This document shows positions 12,525 to 25,231 of a DNA stretch of 64,000 nucleotides, piece by piece. The notes below the pieces were generated by a model. It had not been told where the DNA came from. It did not search any database and saw only the letters and a program-made list of their open reading frames with translations. The position numbers and the translations under genes were made by a program. The DNA comes from Aurifilum marmelostoma (lineage: Eukaryota > Ascomycota > Sordariomycetes > Diaporthales > Cryphonectriaceae), in NCBI GenBank assembly GCA_027559495.1, contig JAMXSV010000015.1:682001-746000 (forward strand), given 5' to 3'. How positions within the stretch are numbered: the stretch's first letter is position 1; the number at the start of each line of letters is the position of its first letter.

Positions 12525-13540
12525 CTAGACCAGGGTATGATGGACTGGATTTAAGACTATTGGGTTCCGCAGGCCAGCTCTGTCCTTCCGCTCCTCCTTG
12601 ACTACGCCAACAAAACCTTGCTGCAACAGTTGCAGCGTCCTGATCTTTCCGATGTTGTGACGTTTTACCTCGGAATCTTCGCCTTTTGACATTAGCGGTT
12701 CGATCTTGACCAAAAGGACTCGTCGGGATCCGTTCTTCTAAGGGCTCCGGGTCTCGTGGATGAGCAGGTTGATCTGCGCAAGCTGCGCGATGGTATATAT
12801 AAGTATGTTTGAGCAGGGGAAAAAGAAAGGAGACCGATGTTCACCAGACACGGGCGCGGAACAAAGGCCGAGCGATCAAAGGAATCCAGGCGGTACACCT
12901 CTTCTGTGTAGTCGTTTCTGAGATTCTGGATGCGATAGAACCAGTACCCATGCCAGAGTGAGGAGCTACCTGCAAGGGAAGTACTTTCAATGCCAAGAGA
13001 CCCTTTCAGGTACCCCAGGATGTTCGGTCCCTACCTGGCTTGGCCGAAGTTAAGGTGTCATACTTGAGGTTGACCTAGGTGAAGTCTCCTCCAGTATTGA
13101 CTTTATAGTCGAGGATCAGATGACTCCTCTTCGAAATACCGAAACTAGTGATAGCCATACAGTTCGTAGCTGGGCAGCGGAATCTCCACACGTTAGGAGT
13201 CAAGACCGAGTCAACCACATTGGTTTTGGTGCGAGGACTGCCTCTTTCCAGGACCCAACATATGGCTATACGATCGGTCTCCTTGTAGATAGCAAGATAT
13301 GTATGAAAACAGATTCAGTATCCTATTGAGGTTGTGCAGGTACTGGGTAATGAGAACCTGGTACACCTTAAACATAAGGATTTGCAACTCCCACGGCAGG
13401 GAGATAGCGTAAAGTCGTTTGTGGTCGAACTCGACTTGAGAGACAGCCTGGAGAGATCTGTCAGGTAGTTTCACCAGACTATAGTTGAGGTGACGGTAGA
13501 CACAGCCATTCGTTTACACAAAGTCTCTGTATGTGCGGAA
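12525..13540 (-). pseudogene. Degraded protein-coding relic of unknown family
   Basis: Read on the minus strand, several blocks look like genuine protein sequence but lie in different frames with stops between them. About 13540-13330 gives LNYSLVKLPDRSLQAVSQV continuing to SLPWELQILMFKVYQ. About 13290-13090 gives CPATNCMAITSFGISKRS and HLILDYKVNTGGDF. About 12960-12840 gives YWFYRIQNLRNDYTEEVYRL. About 12720-12525 gives LVKIEPLMSKGEDSEVKR then LQQGFVGVVKEERKDRAGL. The order is collinear and no single intron model joins the blocks without crossing stops. I cannot identify the family. The alternative is a real multi-exon gene with several sequence errors. Confidence 0.4.
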
Positions 13541-16500
13541 TTTTTATGAGACATCTCCGCCACTTACTATGTACAAAGTACAGCCCATCTATCTTCTGGT
13601 AGGTTTCGCAGCAGGTCACGCGTATCAGCTTCAAGGCGCAGCTCACACAAGGCAGCGCAACACCTTCAAGAAGGTCATTCCTTCAAGCAAAAGGACATGT
13701 GTCTCGTATTTCTGCCAGAACCATTCGGGGAAGAAAAGTCGCATGGTGGATAAACTGCCCCTTGTTGATCTAACCTTCAAGAGCAAATGAGGAAGACAAA
13801 AGTACCCAGTCACCTAATTAATTACATCTACCGATGCCCTGGCCCACGGAGGCACGCCTACTGTTCCAGGCGAAGCTCAGTGCTCTGTTCCGGCATGACC
13901 AGGCACTGAAAATGGACCAATAAGTAGCTGCATCTCACCAGTTCCCAATGTAGCAGGACTCAACCAAGCTGTCCACTGGTGGGAAATGCCATGCTGTGGA
14001 GGACTGGCTGAGGAAAGCCGAGATAAATAATCAAAGGGGGGAACGGCCTGTTTCATGAGCTGTTGGGTTGCAGGAGAGGGAAGCCATGCGGGAAGTATCA
14101 TCTGTCCAGGCAGCCTCATTTGGAGACGTGCAGCTGGACGCTGCATCACTCGTGCCGCGTGAACGTGGTCCTTTATCTCGGCTGGACTCTTTGGGCAGGC
14201 TGTAAGAGGGGGAATACGGGTGGCTGGTTGTTGTTCAAGTCGCGTGGTTGTACTTGATTGGACAGCCTGTAAATTGGCAACAAGGTATTCTTTGTCCTGG
14301 CATGCAAGTTGCGTATTAGTGTGTTGCAACGGCAGGACTGCATCCGAGAGTTTGATTTTTTCTTCTTCTTTCGACCAAGTAACGCGCTGGTTGTGTGGGG
14401 ACATGACTGACACCTTCATTGGCTAGAGACGACAGAATCCCCGTGAGGTCGACCCAGCCAGAGTATCCCTTGATTCAGCAACAGTGGGAGCACTAAGGAG
14501 GACCGTATACTGGTATGTACTGCCCTTAAACTTCGGATCCGAATTTCCTAAAACCCGGAGCCGGGAGGAACGATCCGCAATGCCTGTAAGCCTAACAAGG
14601 ACGGCCGGACCTTTACTCCGTCTAGGGCTCATCGAGATCAGGGCAGGTTGGCCTGGGAGAATCTCCGATACGGTCTATCAACTGTCCTAGTTGCTAAGCG
14701 ATGACGGGGGACATGGTTGTTGATATGAGCCTCGGAGGAAGACGTGAGACTGACATTGACCCGCCCGTTGTCCAGCGCCGAGCTGCCGCCAGGGACAGCA
14801 CCGTAATGAAACGGAGATACGTCTCGTGCAAAGTAGCAGGAGCATGCGCTGACAGGTCCTTTCTCCTCTGTGGCAGGGCTAATGTTGACGCTGTGCCAAG
14901 ATCCTGGATCCCACGCCTGGACCTTTTTCTTTGGCCGAATCTGAGATCACCTTCCTGCCTGTTCTGAGCTGCTTGTCATCGTCGTCATGCCAGGGTCAGT
15001 GCCAACCGTATATTGACTCATCATCTAGCCCACAAGATCCTGATGAAGGATCATTTGTGTTGTACGCATCGATCGAGTCGAGAAGGGAAAAAAATGAGAT
15101 GGAGCCGTGGGAGACAGGCACTAAAGGGCCAGCGTGGGCAGTGAAACAGGTGCGCTACCGGGTGATAGTGGGTGATGTGCAGTAGTGGGGCAGGCGCTGA
15201 CCCCACATGGATTGATTGTCCCAGGGCGCTGGGATCGAGATTTGCCAGAATGCCATCTGGAAATTTTTAGAATTTTAGCTTCTCAGGAAGAGGAGAGAGA
15301 GAGAGAGAGAAGGAAAAAAAAAAAGAGAAAACTTTCAGAATGTTGCTTAGCTCTCCCGATGGACGAGGGAACCCATGTGACATCCTTGACTGGTCGCGAG
15401 GACCTTGCTGCTCCGGTAGGACCCCGTCTGCAGTGCTGTGATACTACAATAGTGTCTAACAAGCGTAAAAAACAAAGGCCAAAGCAGCCAAGCGTGCATT
15501 CGGGAAGACTGGAGACTTGGGCCTTGAATCTGGGAATCACGAGCGCATCGGGTGCTGCAATATGCTTTGGGTGGAAAAGGACAAAGGTCGCCCGGCGGGT
15601 TGCCATGGCGTTTCCCCCCTCCACCCTCTCTCTAGGCCCCCAATTCTACCCGCCACTCGGCCGGCCTGAAGTTACTATGGTAGCTAGCCTCAACCGTCGA
15701 CAAGATCCCCGCGGCCCTATCACCGTCGTCGCGCCGTGACCTTTGTGTATATCTCGTGGCCTTGTGCCTCGGGTAGAGTGAAAATCTGGTCACAGGCCAG
15801 GTGGGGAAAAATGCAAGCTGTTCCCGGAACCGACCAGACAAAACTCTGTTATAGTTGAGGCTTGGGAAACTGATAACAAATGTCAAGGTACTGTGGTAGT
15901 TTTACAGGAGTCGTGGATCTGATTGATAATCCGATACTCTTGGGCTTGGGTTTACCCTCTTGGCGAGGCACAATAGTACTGCGTAGGGCTTATAGAGCCT
16001 AGAGATTCAGCGCCCAGGGCACACCCATCCACCCACAGGGCTCAAATGGTCAATGCGTACCACAGTGGTTCACTCGGCAGTGGGGGGAACCTGCTCCTCT
16101 AACTGGGAGCCTAATGCACAACTGTGCCTTCTCTCTGGTCGCTGGGGCGAGAGAGAGAAAAAAAAAAAAAAAAAAAACAAGAGAAGGATCGCCCTCCATA
16201 ACACACTTGATGCTTGAATCTCTGTTTGCCCATTTTGTCTTCGATTTCCCTTCGATGTCCTGCTTTCAGTATCAAGCTCCACCAAAACAGTCATGCCGGC
16301 ACTCCAGGCCGCTGTGTAGGCTAATCCTTCGTGGCGCGCGGACGGCTGGGCGCCGGACTACGATGTTCTGATCAGGCTATGCTATGGTATCAACTAGCCC
16401 TTCGCGGACCATCACACACGCACGCACGCATTGGCGAACGATAGCCGAGCCATATTCCTATATCGAATCTTTGGCATTATTTGGCGCCATGACAACCTTA

Positions 16501-19500
16501 TCTTCGTGGGCTATTCTGTGTTTGGAGACTGATGTTGAGGTGCTTTTTGCCTTGGACTAGGCTCGCAGTGCATATTGGTCGTCCAGCTACTGCGTAGATG
16601 GATGTATGTTTACTTATATCCTCGAGAGATGGATGGATTCGGCTGCGTGTTTGCTCACGCTAGGTACGCTCAAATAGGGCCGGTGCAGCTCAGGATCAGA
16701 AAGGCTTGTCATGTTTGGAATCGTCATGCTCAGCTCCCTCGCCATGGGTTCAAGCAGAGGAGAGTACGCATGTTTTCCTTCTCTAATCGCGGTGGCATGT
16801 AGGATCTGCGCAGCACGACTTGACCGACTTCTTTATGTAAATCCCGACCCCCTAAATTTCCGCCAGAAGCCTTCCACGGCTTCCTTGGCTCGCTGATCCC
16901 CAGGCCGAGACAACCGACACACGCCCACACGTCGATCCCTATCGAATCGTGTGGCTAAGCTCGATCGCCGAGGACAATGTGGCGAGTGCAGACCGGCAGA
17001 CACGTCAGGTCACTGACGTCCCAAGGGAATGCAGAAATGGCAAGATATCGGGCCCATCCCACCCCTTACATCGAGATCTCAGTGCAGACATGCCAATCAT
17101 GCAGAGGCGACCTCCAACCTGCCGATCCATCGTCAACAATCGAGCGACGCATCGTACAACGTGGCAGTCATTGGTCCAGTTCCCACAGAGTCGTCAGCGA
17201 TGTGAAATTTGTAATCTCGATGAGCATGCGACACGTTCTAATGAAGCAGCCGACCTGGCCATGAGTCCTACTCATGTCCGCCCAACCATCATCACACACA
17301 TCACACACCCCCATAGGCAGCAGCATTGAAGCGCGAACTCGTCCTGTTGGGGGGAACATTCTAATAGCGAGGTCTGATCCTCGTAATGGACCTCGCCTAG
17401 GGACACTGTCATGCCCCCCTCCCCCTTCCCAGCGCACAATGCTTACCACAGTGCAGATTGTGATACATCACTCGCTAATCGGTCTACTGCAGATACTGCA
17501 TCTGTGCACTGCTCCTCTTGTTACTGCAGTACCATACATAACAGCATCTCTACTCTCTTACAGAGTGCCGTGCAACCCACCTACCTGCATACGCAATTTG
17601 TGGCAGCTGAACAGGATTTTTCTTCTTCTTTCCTTCTGAGCAACAACGCCGCGACGGTGCCCATAACGCTAGTAGGACCACGCTTATAGTAGTAAGGCCA
17701 ACCGTTTGCAGGTTCCCACCCCGTGCCACCTCTTACAGCGCGTCTCTTGTTGCGGGTTTTGGCTGGCCTAGCCGGCAGGGGTCGTCACTACTGCAGGCGC
17801 CTCTTAGTTGCTCCCGCGGCCGCAGCAGGGGGTTCGAGGATCTTAGATTTGGGTGCGGATCAGAGAGTCTGGACTCGCCTGCCCACCCCGACCCTTTTTC
17901 TCCAGCTTCCCCACCGTTTCACAGTCCAGGTGGTCTGCCCTTCCCACACACACACACGCACGCACACACAAACAGGAGAGAGAGAGAGAAAAAAAGGTGG
18001 AGAGGTTGCGCCAGCCCGTCAGGTCATCTAGACCTCGGCGCATTGACCAGCCTTTGGCCTCGAGCACACAAATCTCTCCTTTCTTTCCCTGCCTGCGCGA
18101 GGGGTTTTTGAGTTTTCCCCCTTCCCTCTCGCTCTTGCGCGCCGGAGGTTCCGTTACCGCCCGCGCGGCTGGCGAACGGGCCTCTCGGCGCGCAAGACGG
18201 TGCGCTCTCCCGGCTGGGAGGGGCCGTAATCTCTAAGAGGAGGGGGGAGGGGGGAGGTCGAGAACACAGGAGACGACACTCCTGCGGCCCGGTCGACAAG
18301 AGACCCTCTCCTCCTCACAACTGTGCAGCAGCAAGGAGGAGTGGAGTCAATATCTAGGCTGGCTAAGTGAGTGCTACTTTGCTACTTATGCAGTACTGTA
18401 TGTACTCCGGACGGTCCGTCTAGGATACTGCAGCAGCAACAGAGCAGGGGAGGACAGAGCAGGACAACGCACGCCCTTTGAGTCAAACAGGAAACAAGCG
18501 CAACCTGCCCGCTGACATGCCAGCCACAAAGCGAGGGCAAGTCTCACCCAGCAACGCCGCGATAGTAAGCTGTTGTGTGTGTGTGACCTTCTCCCTTGGC
18601 GAGACAACAGGGTGTTTTTGTCACCGACTATCGGCGTGGCTTCATTTTACGCAACCGTCCTGGGGCTGCGCAGGCGCTGCGTGTACTGGAATGTCGTGCT
18701 GATATGACACAAAAGCCTAAAACTTTACTCACTGTGTCCACGCGGGAACTCGGAGAATAGTGAAACTTGCGGTTCTCTGTTACTGATAACGCGGACGCGA
18801 TGGTATACTTCTCCTGCAACAATGCCCATTTCCGATGGCCCATCTTTGTTTCAATATTCGACGATACGCTCCCGACGTCCCCGGCTGAGCAGTGAGCCGG
18901 CGAGCAAGCATCATCCTGAACAGCCGGGCACCTGGAAATACCCGTTTTCTGTACTTTTCTGCAGGTCCAAGAGAATGAATGCTCTTCTTTGGATGTCCAC
19001 CCGGATACAGACCCAGTTGGGCTGGCGTCTGGACCGACCAGAGAGCTCCACCGACCCGGGGTCCGTAATCTTGCTGTGCTGTGGTGGGAAGGTGCTGCAG
19101 CTGCGAAAGCGTTGTAACAGTGCATGATTACTATTAGCCAGGCAGCAGGGAGAGTGTACTGTGTAGCAAAAGCAAAACAAGCGAGCGAGCGCGAGCACGA
19201 GCGACAATAGCAGCAGCAGCAACAGCCCCGCAGCAGAAGAGCGCAGCCACGGTGGGATGGCTAGGGATCGGAAATAGCATCAGCGTTCGAGTCGTCTGAT
19301 GTAAACACCCCTGCTCTCTCTGCTGCGTCCGTCTCACGAATACGACTCTGCTCGCTCCGTTTTGTTGGCTACGTGCATGGTACATTATAACGCATAGTAG
19401 GGGGAAAATCTGCATACAGCGATATCGTTGTAGTCATACCGTACGGGTAAGCAGACCCTTGGCAGCCCCACCTTCATATCCCCTTTTGCTGCTTGGCCTC
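13541..19500. other. Gene-poor region, no gene seen
   Basis: It contains a 180-codon minus-strand frame (13877-14419) without domain-like features, a GA run (15292-15310), an A run near 16158 and CA/GA microsatellites near 17945-18000. I find no frame with convincing start context, splice sites or recognisable domains. Confidence 0.35.
15292..15310 (+). repeat. (GA)n microsatellite
   Basis: A simple GA repeat followed by an A-rich tract. Confidence 0.7.
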
Positions 19501-19634
19501 CACAGTACGTACCTGGGTACGTACCCTGACACCCTGATCCGCCCAGGGTTGCCAAGAGGGACGTTCTGGACGTGGACAGGGGTTGTTCAAAAGCGCGAAA
19601 GTCCTGCGGTACGTACTGTGGCAGGTACGTACCC
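19501..19634 (+). repeat. GTACGTAC palindrome / inverted-repeat cluster
   Basis: Four copies of GTACGTAC lie in 134 bp. CACAGTACGTACC (19501-19513) and GGTACGTACTGTG (19608-19620) are perfect 13-bp inverted repeats. GGGTACGTACCC (19515-19526) is a 12-bp palindrome, and GGTACGTACCC recurs at 19624-19634. The cluster lies 430-570 bp upstream of the CxxC microprotein ATG, so it may be a binding site for a dimeric regulator or a cruciform-forming repeat. Function is inferred only. Confidence 0.6.
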
Positions 19635-20069
19635 ATGGCAGAGCTGGGTCTATGCCTTGGGCCCCGCCCCGTTCTGGTCACTCGAGTGCCGATCCCTTAT
19701 GTGCTCATTCTGATATCTGGATGTACACCAAAACTCTCGATCCATAAGACCCTCCTAAGGCCCCCCTTCCCACAGACGCTGTTGCTCCCACCTGCTCTTC
19801 CCTCTCCGCTTGACCTATAAACCAAACACAACCTACCCAGCAACATCCTGAATCCTCTTCACACCAGAGATCTCAAACAAGTTCAACTGGCACACCATCA
19901 TACACACTCACAAGTCATTGTCAGCCTACAACAACCAACAACAACAACACCTTGGACCGGGCTGTCTTCTCCCCCAGACACAGAATCTCACACACACATA
20001 CACACATACACACCACACAAAGAGATCGCGCCAGGCCGGGACCTGCAATACGATACACACATATCCGCC

Positions 20070-20339
20070 ATGATGGGCTCCACAAGACCACCAAAGAAGT
20101 CCTTCAGCAGCTCCTCCTCCGCGTCCTCTTACTCCTCCTCAGACTCGGACTTCTCTGCCAGCTCTGTGCGCGTCAGCATGGACCGCCCCGTCGTCAGCAT
20201 CGAGATTATCCGCTGCATGAGGTGTGCGCGCGAGGTAGAGATGACCTCAACTGACTCCCCCAGCATGTACGGCATGATCACCGTCGGCACTGGCATCTTC
20301 TATTGCGACAAGTGTGCCAGGGCGACCGGCTACCGATGA
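20070..20339 (+). CDS. Small CxxC-CxxC (zinc-ribbon-like) protein, 89 aa
   Basis: The ATG at 20070 (GCCATGATGGGC) follows a leader rich in CA and CAA repeats, typical of fungal 5' UTRs. A CCTATAAACC box lies about 255 bp upstream (near 19815). The first ~35 residues are Ser-rich and disordered. The second half holds IIRCMRCAREVE and IFYCDKCARATGYR, two CxxC pairs about 28 residues apart, separated by a Met/Gly/Thr stretch. This spacing fits a zinc-ribbon-like knuckle; metal binding is inferred. The compact fold at the very C-terminus and the clean stop argue for a real gene. I believe similar short proteins occur in other filamentous ascomycetes, but cannot verify that here. The function is unknown. 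Confidence 0.72.
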   Translation: MMGSTRPPKKSFSSSSSASSYSSSDSDFSASSVRVSMDRPVVSIEIIRCMRCAREVEMTSTDSPSMYGMITVGTGIFYCDKCARATGYR

Positions 20340-22790
20340 ATGAAGCCAGGGAGGAAAGGGAACCTGGGCAGACACAGCAGATGCCTGCACTGCATCAGCC
20401 GTCATGTTTGCTCTTCGACGACCACGAGGCGACCCACCACCATACGACGTGGGGTCCCGCACAAACACACTCGCACAAACACACATAGTAACCTATCAGC
20501 CCTACCAGCCGCATGCCCCAGAGCCCCTGGGGCATTGGGGCTGATCGCTTTCTCGCCCACGACCGCCGCCAAGGACACTCAGCCTTCACCTGTGACGGCT
20601 GGTAGGATGTTGATGAGGATGAACACCGGACGAGATGGCAGTACCTTCGTCTCTGTTCCAGACGCTGGTCTGATCGGCATGATCGTTCACGCCGCAACGG
20701 CAAGACCTCTCGGTGAGGTCACTGCCTGAGGGGGAGATAAAAGTGGGGGCTTGAAGAGGAGGAACGGCGATCGCGGACTCGACCAAGAGGGGATGCTACC
20801 CCATACAGGGCCACGGACCACACGAAGGAACACATGGCTGAAGGCACACCAAAGCAGCCCTGTCTACCAACGACCGCCCGGATAAGACGGCCTCGACATG
20901 CAACTCTTGTGGCTGTGTCAGCTCTTGCGATACCTATCCGGGCTGGTGGAGCAATCTGGAGTTCGGAGTGGCCGCGCAATCGGTGTTTGGGGGGAAAGAA
21001 AAGCGGATCATGCGGGTGCCGCAGCCGGGTTCGGTCTCTTGTCGAGCGGCTATCTGCAAACAAGCTTCAGCCAATTGAGTCAGACAACCCATCTCTTCAC
21101 AGGCACGTCGGCATGGCTTCATCTTGAACCAAGAAAAAACCAACTCAAAAGAGGGCACAAAAAAAAAAAACTTCACCAACCACACACTACCAGCAGCCAA
21201 TCTCCCATTTCCCCACAACTTGTCAGTCACTATACAGGCTTGACTCGGATACTCCACGATCTACGACGATGAAACACGCGAGCAGCCCTACGTCGACACA
21301 TCCATTGGCAAGGGACCGAATGACAATTCGCACATACCATCTGCTTGCCGACAAGCAATCTCCTCAACGACCATATTGGTGACGAGATGAGGGGAACCCT
21401 CAAAAGGATACATGACGGGGAATTCGACCCCCGCATCAATCAAACGGTCTCTCTGAAGTGGCGTACAGCCACTGACGTCCTCGTGCGTCCGCTCCTCGGC
21501 ACACACGCACACCCTCCGATCGGGCTTTCTGATTTCTTTTCTTAAGTGTGTACTTCGGACACACGTCTTGCGGGGCAGGATACCAATTTGCATGGACTGG
21601 GAATTTCATCATAGCGCTTCGGTTTTCCTACGAGATTATGATTTGTCTTATTTTGCTGCGAATACCCCCCCATATTGTACATACTCTCTTGATGAGGTGG
21701 ATCAGATGTTTTCAATTCTCTTATAAATACATGTCATAGCGGGCGTCCTGTGCACATTTCTTGGGTGGAAATCTGCTTTTTCTGCATAGCATATACGGAT
21801 ACAGAGAAATAGCATATGAAAAACAGAATCAAGAAGTTTTTCTCGGCTCAGGCTAAAAAAATTTTGATACATTGGTTATACTATAATCTCACCCGTGAAA
21901 GATCCCATGGCCCAGGAACTTCATTCTTCTTCACTTCCCGGCGTGCCATGTACCATGTGTAATGTGTACACACACCGCCCGACATGACATGATGTTTCTC
22001 TTCTGAAGAGGAAAAACAACAGATGTCCCGATCACTCCGGCGGTAACGAGGCTGGGTTAATTGATGCATGACCGCAGCAGCTGTACTATGTAGGGGGGCT
22101 TGCGGGAAACCCGGAAACTCTATCAAGTCTATTTCCTATTCCCTCCGTTAGTCCTTACTCACCTTGCTCGCGGCGCGAGGCTCGGTGGCGCCGCCATTAC
22201 TATTTCCCTTTCTGTACCTCTCTGCAAAACTACTTTGTCGCCGCAGCGATACGTTGGGCAGCATGGAATCAACCCACCCACTGCCGCCCGTCCAGTGTGG
22301 CTTTTTTTCCTCCCCCCTTTCTTCCTTTAGGTTTGGTTGGGCAAGCACTCTGGCGTTGTTGGGCTTTGCCAGGTCCATGGTGATGTTACATTCTTGCTCA
22401 CCGACTTCGCTCGCAACAGTGACACAGTCACACGCACAAACACAAACACACACACACAAAGGTGCACAGCACACAGACAAGAAGGGGGCCTCGGTCTCGG
22501 CAAGATCGGTGTGTCAGGGTCTCTGGTATAGACAAGGAGAGAGACACCTTGGTTGTTGTCCAGGGGGGGGTTGGACCCCAGGAACAGAACTCACACTGGC
22601 CTGACCGATGGGATTGTTTCAAAGAATGAAAAACACGCAATACATAGTTTTCGCTTTTTGGGTTGGTTGGCCTGTCCCGGTGCTCCCGTCACACCATCAA
22701 GCCCCTCCATATGTCTCTTGTTTTGTTGTTTCGGCTTGTGTAGACGCCGTGATACCGTTGCGGCGCTGGGCAACAACCCAGCGCCAGTTA
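20340..22790. other. 3' flank and intergenic, no gene seen
   Basis: A 129-codon frame begins right after the microprotein stop (20340-20729), but it has biased composition and no domain, so I regard it as UTR. The interval 21540-21900 is more A/T-rich than its surroundings. Confidence 0.35.
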
Positions 22791-22796
22791 CTATTA

Positions 22797-22816
22797 TTTT
22801 TTTTTTTTTTTTTTTT
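22797..22816 (+). repeat. Poly-T tract, 20 bases
   Basis: A T run followed within 50 bp by a short GA microsatellite near 22848-22861. Confidence 0.7.
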
Positions 22817-25169
22817 GTTTTGTCGTGTGTGATGTTCCCTCCCCGAGAGAGAGAGAGAGAGCTGAACCCCTGCTTGTGCTTACAAGGCGTCGATGGGCTC
22901 TGGTACCCGCCACTCATCGTCGATCTTCAAAGCCCACCTGCTCGAAAAATCCACCATGCCCTGCTCCCACCCCATGCTCTCTGCTCACGCGACGAGGCCC
23001 TAATCTACGCTGCCCACCCAATCAACGAACCCGACTCAGCTGGACCGGGCAGGGCTCCGACGAGGAGCTCTGTCGATCAGGCAGCTTTGGAATGCTACCT
23101 GATGGGAACACTCAGTAGGGCAAGGACGAGAAGAAGGGGGTGGCGACGTCGAGACGCGGTGAAGAGTTGTTGAGAGAAAACAACAGCCAAAAACAAAAAC
23201 AAAAAAAAGTCGGGAGGCAACCCGATCCTCCACATGATCCCATTTGCCGGCGGGGAGGAAAAGGTGGAATTCGCGACGCGCGCTTTTCCGCGAAATATCA
23301 TGCACCGTAACCCTACCATGTGCCCTTGGGAGGCGGGGGGGAGGTGATAAATCGGGCTGTGCTGTGACTTGCCGCCCGTGGTATTTTTTTCTTTCTTTCT
23401 TTCTCTATCTTTTCTTGAGCACCTGGGGGGCCACGCGAGCTGGCTACGAACCCCGAACGCAGATCGACGGCGAAGATCCGTGTCTGGGCGTGGAAGTGAT
23501 CAGCGGGTTCTCAATCTATTTGGGCTTTGGGCTGAGCTGGAACAGCCCTGCCCTCTTCCGTTCTTCCTCCTCCTCCTCCTCCTCCGTCTGGGGCAGGCTG
23601 GGGTTTGTGTGTGGTCGCTTTGTGGGCTGCTTACTGGCATGGTATGGCACTTGCCCGACTTTCAAACTATTTCTTTTTTCTTTCTTCTTTTAATTTAATG
23701 TGGGCTTTTGATCAGTGAACCCCCCCCCCCCAAATTGATTTTTTAGCGCCCATAAGGGTCGTGGTGTGGAGATTTCCCCCAAGGGACCAAGGGGGGAAAA
23801 AAAGGAACAAAGGAGTAGTAAGTTAAAAGGTATGAATATATGAGACATAGTATCATAGCGTACAATATATTATAGTAATATGAGTTAAACTATAAAATTG
23901 AAGAGGAAGGGGGAAAAATTCTCCGACCAAGTCTGTCAGTCAGTCAGTCATTCCATGCTAGATGCTACCCATGATGACACTGAAAACACCCCTCACCCTA
24001 GGAAGAAGGGGTGATTGTTCCTTGGCCCAAGACCATGAAGTCCTTGGAGGAGGAGGCGCCCGCCGTCGTCGCGCTCCCCCCCCTCCTCCCCTCTTCTCAG
24101 CAGGGCCGCATTATAGTGGACTAAGGAACAGTACTTGAGTGACCGGGAGCAAGGTTTGTAAGCCGCCGCTGCCAACGACAACGACAACTGCCTCCTTTTG
24201 GTTCTTTGGTTCTGGGGAGGGCGGAGAAACAGAGGAGAACCTTGGATGGTCTAGACCTTTGCTGCAAGGACAGGCTGGAGGAAACCGTTGCGTATTGCGT
24301 AGCCCATACAGAGAAGAGAGTTTTGCTAACCTGCTCTGTTACCGTGATACCATGGTTGATGCCCATGTGTGGAACCCTGGGGCGCCGCGCTGGCCCATCT
24401 CGCGCAAGGGTTTCTCTGCTTTTTTTTCCCCCCTCTCTTTCCTGTGCTGTGCTATGGGCAATGGAAAGGGTTCTCCACCGGCAGAGAGAAGCAGAGGTCC
24501 TGAGCTCCAGTCGTTCAGGTCACGAAAGGGGAGGGCGGGTTTAGAAGATAACAACCTGGCCCTTGCGCACGACGCAGGAGAAGGGTCCTACAAGCCACGA
24601 TTGTTTGCAAGGCGGAAAAAATAAAACCAAAAGACGTGGCAGCACAGCGCACCTTGCACCGCTGGCATTGTCGCCTTTCTTTTTCCTCTTTGAGTGGTTG
24701 CATCACACCTGAACATGCCCCCAGCAACGAAAGCCCGGTCCCTCCAGCTCTTGGACCCCCCCCCCCCTCTTCTTCGCCCTGTTGAAACGGTTGGCTGAAA
24801 GGATGGGAAAAGAGGGGGAGGGGGGAGGGGGGGCGAGGATGGGGGACCCTACCATGGGAGATACTGCAGGCTCTGTAGAAGCGAATCGCACCTATCGGTC
24901 GGCGTGTCGTTGTGCCCCGCGCGCGCGCGCTGTTTGTGTCTGTCTCTCTCTCTCTCTCGCGCGCATACCCTCTCTCCCTTGCCTGCGACCGACCCCTTGC
25001 AGCACACTCACTCAGCCCGGGCGGACAGGATGATGATTGCAGGACTACGTGGTTCGTACAGAGACGCTAATGTGTGTGTGGCGCGGCCATCGAAAGACTC
25101 ACTCGGCGACCTTGAGCACCGGGCAAAAGCAATAGCGAGCAGAGGCGGATGAATGAATGAATGGATGGA

Positions 25170-25231
25170 GCAGCAGCAGCAGCAGCCAGCAGCCAGCAGC
25201 CAGCAGCCAGCAGCCAGCAGCCAGCAGCCAC
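25170..25231 (+). repeat. CAG run and CAGCAGC 7-mer minisatellite
   Basis: A (CAG)n run passes into about seven copies of a 7-base unit CAGCCAG (phase arbitrary), just after a GAATGAATGAATGG tetranucleotide repeat. Because the unit is 7 bases it cycles through all frames, so it is unlikely to be coding. Confidence 0.8.

Noticed and set aside
13877..14419. 180-codon minus-strand frame
   Set aside because: Composition is mixed, with no recognisable fold, splice sites or start context.
20340..20729. Second gene directly after the CxxC microprotein
   Set aside because: Low-complexity composition and no domain; most likely 3' UTR.
22553..23173. 206-codon open frame in the gene desert
   Set aside because: It passes through a poly-T tract and a GA microsatellite and has no domain-like content.
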